Assembly: GCA_002238805.1 (NCBI GenBank)
Contig: MPNB01000020.1
Coordinates: 1 to 47,506 of the forward strand
Length of the DNA: 47,506 nt
Direction of reading: 5' to 3'
From: Rhodothermaceae bacterium bin80
GTDB lineage: Bacteria; Bacteroidota; Rhodothermia; Rhodothermales; Bin80
Notes under the pieces: generated by a model
The model's database searches: none
Told to the model about the DNA's origin: nothing
The model's input: the letters and a program-made list of their open reading frames with translations, nothing else
Made by a program: the position numbers and the translations under genes
Shown here: positions 43,340 to 47,506 of the stretch, one piece after another
How positions within the stretch are numbered: the stretch's first letter is position 1
Layout: every line of letters starts with the position of its first letter

Positions 43340-44602
43340 ATGACTGATTGTGTAGCAATTATCCTTGGTGGCGGTGCGGGCTCGCGATTATTTCCACTCA
43401 CATTACTTCGTTCCAAGCCTGCGGTGCCTCTTGCGGGCAAGTATCGGCTTATCGACGTTCCGGTTTCAAATTGTATTAATTCAGGGATCAGCAAGATTTT
43501 TGTTTTAACACAGTTCAATTCTGCCAGTCTGAATCGCCATTTGGCTCATACATACAGATTTGACGACTATCGGCGGGGTTTCGTGACGGTTTTGGCGGCA
43601 GAGCAGACCCAGCAATCAGCTAACTGGTTTCAGGGAACCGCTGATGCGGTTCGCCAAAGTATACCTCATGTCGCGATCTACCGGCAGGAGCACGTACTGA
43701 TTCTTTCAGGGGACCAGCTCTATTCGGTGGACTATAGGAAGCTCCTGGCCCATCATGTGGATAACAACGCTGCTGTGACTGTTGCAACCATTCCGGTCAC
43801 GGCAGAAGAAGCTCCCGCATTCGGAATACTCAAAACCGATGAAGATCAAAGGATCATCGAGTTCCATGAAAAACCTCAGGACCTGACTGGCAAATCGAGC
43901 CCGGTCAGTGAGTCTATGAAAGCTGAGGAGCGGGTATACTTGGCTTCCATGGGTATTTACGTGTTTAATAGCACGCTTCTCTTCAAAATTCTTGATGAGG
44001 AGCCTGACCATCATGACTTTGGGAAACAGATTATTCCGCACGTAATCGAAAAAATGCGTGTGGTTAGTTATCCGTTCGAGGGCTATTGGAGTGATATTGG
44101 AACGATCCGCTCCTACTATGATGCCAGTTTAATGCTGGCCGATCCACAGCCGGGTTACAACATTTATAATCCTGCAATGCGTCTGTACACCCATGCGAGA
44201 ATGCTTGCGCCAGCCAAGATTTCTGGAGCAAAACTTACCAATAGTCTGGTGTCCGAAGGATGTGTAATCGGCGAGAGTGAAATTACCGGATCAGTGATAG
44301 GAATCCGTACCCAAATTGGTGATCATACAACCATTCGTAATTCAGTACTCCTTGGTGCAGATTATTATCCCTGGCATGGAACGGAAATACGCGAACGTGT
44401 TGAGGGACCGGATCAGCCTGGCATAGGAGATCATTCGTTTATTGGGGGAGCGATCGTAGATAAAAACGTGGCCATCGGTAGTAGATGCATCATACGTAAC
44501 ACCGAAGGCGTACAAGAACACGATGGTGAAAATTTCTATATCCGAGACGGGGTCGTTGTGATCCCGAAGAACGTTACAATTCCAGACGAAACCGTAATCT
44601 GA
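43340..44602 (+). CDS. glgC: Glucose-1-phosphate adenylyltransferase (ADP-glucose synthase)
   Basis: The 420-residue enzyme makes ADP-glucose for glycogen. The nucleotide loop LGGGAGSRLFPLT (9-21), the SKPAVPLAGKYRLID stretch (25-39), FQGTADAVRQS and FEGYWSDIGTIRSYYDA, here split as FEGYWSDIG and TIRSYYDA, mark the family. A left-handed beta-helix C-terminal domain with repeated hexads (GCVIGESEITGSVIG) follows. Length and features are closer to the plant/cyanobacterial type than to E. coli. It is followed without a gap by a lipoprotein gene, whose start shares one base with the glgC stop. Confidence 0.94.
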   Translation: MTDCVAIILGGGAGSRLFPLTLLRSKPAVPLAGKYRLIDVPVSNCINSGISKIFVLTQFNSASLNRHLAHTYRFDDYRRGFVTVLAAEQTQQSANWFQGTADAVRQSIPHVAIYRQEHVLILSGDQLYSVDYRKLLAHHVDNNAAVTVATIPVTAEEAPAFGILKTDEDQRIIEFHEKPQDLTGKSSPVSESMKAEERVYLASMGIYVFNSTLLFKILDEEPDHHDFGKQIIPHVIEKMRVVSYPFEGYWSDIGTIRSYYDASLMLADPQPGYNIYNPAMRLYTHARMLAPAKISGAKLTNSLVSEGCVIGESEITGSVIGIRTQIGDHTTIRNSVLLGADYYPWHGTEIRERVEGPDQPGIGDHSFIGGAIVDKNVAIGSRCIIRNTEGVQEHDGENFYIRDGVVVIPKNVTIPDETVI

Positions 44603-45150
44603 TGCAATTGGTTGCGAAAAGGCGATGGGTCATTCTTCTTTTTGCCGGACTTATTGTTTTGGCAGGATGCCGGACCTATGGTGGTTCTGAAGACGAAATT
44701 TCTGCGAACCTGTCTGCGACAGTTCAGCAGATAGCAGCGGAGGCATCCGCTTTGGAAACAGAAGCTGTCAGACTGGCTGAGGCTGCAGTTGCAAATCCTG
44801 CGTTGTCTCCTTATAGTGACCGCATGCAGGCCATAGTCTCCGAGTACGCGGCAATGGCACAAAAACAGGAGGAGTTGATCGACGAGGTGTTGACCATCGA
44901 GAGTAACGTGTTAACAAACTGGGTTGGACGGGCCCGATATGGGGCGCTGCATCGGGCATTTGGTGCACTTATCAGTGAAAGAGAATTGGTCCAGTCCAAG
45001 CGACACGCACTCTCTGAAGATCTGGGAGTATACTTGGGTCTCACGCAGCGGAGGCAAGTACCGGAAGAGGGGCGCTTCCAGATCAGGCCACATCACTACA
45101 ATCGCTCGCAGACCGCTATAGATTTGAAAGACTTGTTGGCCGGTATATAA
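44602..45150 (+). CDS. Small helical lipoprotein of unknown function
   Basis: The 182-residue protein has a lipoprotein signal (KRRWVILLFAGLIVLAGC; lipobox LAGC). The mature part is mostly helical with Ala/Glu-rich heptads (VQQIAAEASALETEAVRLAEA) and ends with a basic segment. I recognise no family. The TGATG overlap couples its translation to glgC. A perfect GCCCTGC/GCAGGGC hairpin lies just after it, and a TonB-dependent receptor gene follows. A role in the outer membrane or periplasm is all that can be said. Confidence 0.7.
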   Translation: MQLVAKRRWVILLFAGLIVLAGCRTYGGSEDEISANLSATVQQIAAEASALETEAVRLAEAAVANPALSPYSDRMQAIVSEYAAMAQKQEELIDEVLTIESNVLTNWVGRARYGALHRAFGALISERELVQSKRHALSEDLGVYLGLTQRRQVPEEGRFQIRPHHYNRSQTAIDLKDLLAGI

Positions 45151-45167
45151 TTTGTGCCCGCTCCATA

Positions 45168-45186
45168 GCCCTGCCTGAAGCAGGGC
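45168..45186 (+). terminator. Perfect hairpin between the lipoprotein and receptor genes
   Basis: GCCCTGC and GCAGGGC form a perfect 7-bp stem with a five-base loop, 18 bp after the lipoprotein stop and 23 bp before the receptor start. There is no T-tract, so it may be a weak stop or an mRNA-processing or stability structure rather than a terminator. Confidence 0.4.
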
Positions 45187-45208
45187 GTGTACCGATTGTT
45201 CTGGACGC

Positions 45209-47206
45209 ATGATCCTGAGGGTAGCACTTTGTTTGTTTACAATAGCAGGTGGCTTATTTGTGCGGAGGACGGTGCAGGCGCAGGCACCGGTCGATTCACT
45301 GAGCCACTACGAATTGGGGGAAATTGTCGTAGGTCTGCAGGACAGTTCGACCGTGACTTTACCGGTATCGACGATGCAGCGTGTCCGTCTGGCCGATATT
45401 GCGCAGTCTGACGTAGCTTCGATTGACTACGTTCTCCGGCGTGTTCCGTCCGCACATTTGCAAACAAATTCGCGTGGGGAGTCACTGATTTATCTGCGTG
45501 GGGCAGGGGAGCGGCAGGTAAGCATATTCTTTGATGGGGCGTTGCTCAATGTTCCATGGGATAACCGTGTAGATCTGAGCCTGATTCCCTCGGAAGTTGT
45601 TGGAGAAATCTCAATTGCCAAAGGCGTGCCGTCAGTACTCTATGGGACCAATGTCCTTGGCGGGGCCATCAATCTTACATCCAGACAGCTTAGTAACCAA
45701 GGGACTTTTACGCAGCTGTCGGGAATTACCGGCTCGTATGGTTCGCAACAGGCCCGACTCACATGGCTTCGCCGCACGGAACGGTTCCAGTCTACGGTTT
45801 TTGCAGGTGTATCGGATCAGAATGGTATAGGGGTTCCTGGTGAGGCAGATTTGCCATATGGTCAACATTCTGATGTGCGAACCAACACAGACCGTCAAAT
45901 GCAGTCTGTATTTGGGCAGTTGGCCTACAAGGTAGGTGGTGGCGGTAGTATTGGTATTTCGCTTCTGAGTTTTGGCGGCAAGAAGGGCGTCGCTCCAGAA
46001 GGTCATCTGGATCCTGAAGTGTCCAATGTGCGATTCTGGCGGTATCCAGAGTGGGAAACCAACATGGCTATTGTCAGTGGACAGTTTCCTGTTCGGAGCG
46101 GAACCTTACGCGGCGCTGCTTGGGTTAGCCGGTTTGGCCAGACGATTGCACAATACTCGGATGTATCCTATCGCGAGCAGCTCGAAACACAAATAGATCA
46201 GGATGATACGTACGGGTTACGTCTTACCTATCTGCGTGATTTTTCGGGGGAGGGGGGGCTGCGGTTGGCCGTAAATTGGTTATCGTCAAGTCATGAGCAG
46301 CAGGACCTTGCTATCGGAGAACCCTCGCTTCTCAGGCTCTTCTCGCAGCGAACCCTCAGCAACGGTATCGAATACACAAAAGCCGGGCGTGTAAATCTTA
46401 CAGTGGGCGCCAGTATGGATGTTTTTGCGACCCCAAAAACCGGGGACAAGCCAGGTCGGGGTCCGCAGACAGGTGTCGGTGTCACAGCGGGATTCTCCCA
46501 TGACCTTACCTCTGGTGTGACGATCAGGGGAGTTGCTGGGCGCAAGGTTCGTTTTCCAACTATGCGTGAACTGTTTGGTGAAGCATTGGGGAGGTTTCTA
46601 GTGAATCCGGATCTCGTCCCCGAATCCTCCCTATTGACAGAGGCGGCGGTGCGTATTGAGCGTGGTGAAACTACTGCAGAAGCGATTGTCTTTTTTAATC
46701 GGACCTACGATACAATCGGACAGAGGATGGTGCTTGTCGAAGGTGAAATGCGCCCCCGGCGACAGCGTGTTAATCTTGATGGCAGCCGTGTACTTGGACT
46801 CGAGACTACACTGGTCTCTCGCATTGTGCCGAGTATGCTGGCAAGCTGCAGCATGACCATAATGCGTGCACGAGAGGTTACTCCAGATGGTACGGGGCCA
46901 CTCGTGGAGAAACCGTCCGGGATCGGAGGATGCAGTATGACCTATTGGTCTGCGATTGGCTTTTCGGTGGTATTGGAGGGCCAATACACAGGTAAGGCTC
47001 ACGGATTAGGAGAGAATAACGCATTCATACCGCTTGAGCGTTCAATGGTAACAAGCATCCGTCTAGCCTGGCTAATCCTGTACAAACAATATTCGGCCGA
47101 AATTTTTGCACGGGCCAACAACATCACCGACGCAGTAACACTGCCACAACTGGGCCTCCCCGGTCCGGGGAGGGCATTACATGTGGGAGTTCAGGTAACT
47201 TTTTGA
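45209..47206 (+). CDS. TonB-dependent outer-membrane receptor
   Basis: The 665-residue protein has a signal peptide (cleavage near VQAQAP, about 24-26). A plug domain follows with VDSLSHYELGEIVV, ERQVSIFFDGALLN, GEISIAKGVPSVLYGTNVLGG (seen as ISIAKGVPSVLYG) and a barrel of about 22 strands ending VGVQVTF with a terminal aromatic residue. It imports siderophores, vitamin B12, sugars or other large solutes using TonB energy. No SusD partner or N-terminal CarboxypepD-like domain is present, so it is a plain receptor. The cognate ligand cannot be read. Confidence 0.92.
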   Translation: MILRVALCLFTIAGGLFVRRTVQAQAPVDSLSHYELGEIVVGLQDSSTVTLPVSTMQRVRLADIAQSDVASIDYVLRRVPSAHLQTNSRGESLIYLRGAGERQVSIFFDGALLNVPWDNRVDLSLIPSEVVGEISIAKGVPSVLYGTNVLGGAINLTSRQLSNQGTFTQLSGITGSYGSQQARLTWLRRTERFQSTVFAGVSDQNGIGVPGEADLPYGQHSDVRTNTDRQMQSVFGQLAYKVGGGGSIGISLLSFGGKKGVAPEGHLDPEVSNVRFWRYPEWETNMAIVSGQFPVRSGTLRGAAWVSRFGQTIAQYSDVSYREQLETQIDQDDTYGLRLTYLRDFSGEGGLRLAVNWLSSSHEQQDLAIGEPSLLRLFSQRTLSNGIEYTKAGRVNLTVGASMDVFATPKTGDKPGRGPQTGVGVTAGFSHDLTSGVTIRGVAGRKVRFPTMRELFGEALGRFLVNPDLVPESSLLTEAAVRIERGETTAEAIVFFNRTYDTIGQRMVLVEGEMRPRRQRVNLDGSRVLGLETTLVSRIVPSMLASCSMTIMRAREVTPDGTGPLVEKPSGIGGCSMTYWSAIGFSVVLEGQYTGKAHGLGENNAFIPLERSMVTSIRLAWLILYKQYSAEIFARANNITDAVTLPQLGLPGPGRALHVGVQVTF

Positions 47207-47506
47207 GGGAGGTAGCTGTGGGCTAGAGCCGGAGCTGCGAACATCGGCTTAACGGTTGCCCAGGCATCCCTGAACAGGGTGGATTTCCGGTAGGTAGTGC
47301 TTGCCCGAAAATATAACTCTTGGTTGGTTTAGCGTGTTTCTATAGGGGTTTTTGGTGATTATTGGCCGTATTTCGGCCCATATGGCCTGTTTTTGGCGTC
47401 TGGGGGCCCTCTTAACCTCGGAGCTTATTCTGGCGAATGTTGCGCTGCATCTGGGTAATTCGGGGATGATTTGGGCGTAAATCCCCTGATTTGCCGTAAA
47501 TTGGGG
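47207..47506. other. Non-coding tail of the window
   Basis: No convincing gene is found in the last 300 bp. Visible structures are the short inverted repeat CCCTG-AA-CAGGG (47268-47279), which may help end receptor transcription, a GGCCG-TATTT-CGGCC hairpin near 47370-47385, and a repeat of the word CGTAAAT near the right edge. The sequence may hold the upstream region of a gene outside the window. Confidence 0.35.

Noticed and set aside
45151..45208. A cobalamin riboswitch upstream of the TonB-dependent receptor
   Set aside because: Only 58 bp separate the genes, too short for a full cobalamin riboswitch; just a simple 7-bp hairpin is visible.
47440..47506. The end of an insertion sequence at the right edge (repeated CGTAAAT words)
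   Set aside because: The repeats are too short and the matching end would be outside the window, so it cannot be supported.

Overview
The window looks like chromosomal DNA of a Bacteroidota/Rhodothermota-type bacterium, probably a marine or host-associated Rhodothermia relative. The evidence is a C-terminal tail typical of type IX secretion cargo at the left edge, an Mrp protein without the usual CxxC, a long-form IspH, a DUF4175 protein, ATP-type PEP carboxykinase, several lipoproteins and TonB-dependent import. Most genes lack an obvious Shine-Dalgarno sequence and have A/T-rich start contexts. The taxonomic call is inference.

Layout. 1-90 is the end of a secreted protein. 104-1365 is a decayed ISL3-type insertion sequence whose terminal inverted repeats can still be read. 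1.7-5.6 kb holds mrp, a NifU-like scaffold gene, an outer-membrane channel and an ammonium transporter with a clear terminator. 5.7-9.5 kb (minus) holds a possible IS110 scrap, then a three-gene partner-switching module: membrane SpoIIE-type phosphatase, RsbW-like kinase and STAS antagonist. 9.6-11.7 kb holds an M20 amidohydrolase and a DUF58 protein. 11.8-17 kb carries pyrR-pyrB, pckA and an acyl-CoA synthetase. 16.9-18.4 kb carries moaC and floA. 18.6-19.06 kb is a decayed TnpB/OrfB gene. 19.4-23.1 kb is an ispH, lipoprotein, lipoprotein, M20 dipeptidase cluster, followed by tRNA-Leu(CAA).

The most unusual item lies right after the tRNA. It is a 1,324-bp element (23259-24582) bounded by 27-bp terminal inverted repeats (25/27 identical) and flanked by a perfect 8-bp direct repeat. 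It contains no transposase, only a membrane/coiled-coil protein of unknown function and a frameshifted HNH nuclease gene facing each other. A decayed Sel1-repeat gene follows it.

24.9-36.3 kb is one tightly packed ten-gene minus-strand operon: Gfo/Idh/MocA oxidoreductase, CoA-transferase, enoyl-CoA hydratase, choline-dehydrogenase-like GMC enzyme, aldehyde dehydrogenase, a CUT1-type ABC importer without an ATPase, a second GMC enzyme with a cysteine cluster, and a SnoaL-like secreted protein. The set suggests uptake of a polar or sugar-like compound, oxidation of an alcohol to an acid, activation to a CoA ester and hydration; the substrate cannot be read from the sequence. Divergent from it are etfB-etfA, which could take electrons from acyl-CoA oxidation.

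38.4-47.2 kb holds a chromate-transporter-family protein, a DCC thiol protein, a very large glutamine-rich coiled-coil DUF4175 membrane protein, glgC, a small lipoprotein and a TonB-dependent receptor. The last 300 bp show only short palindromes. No rRNA, CRISPR array, prophage or replication origin was seen.
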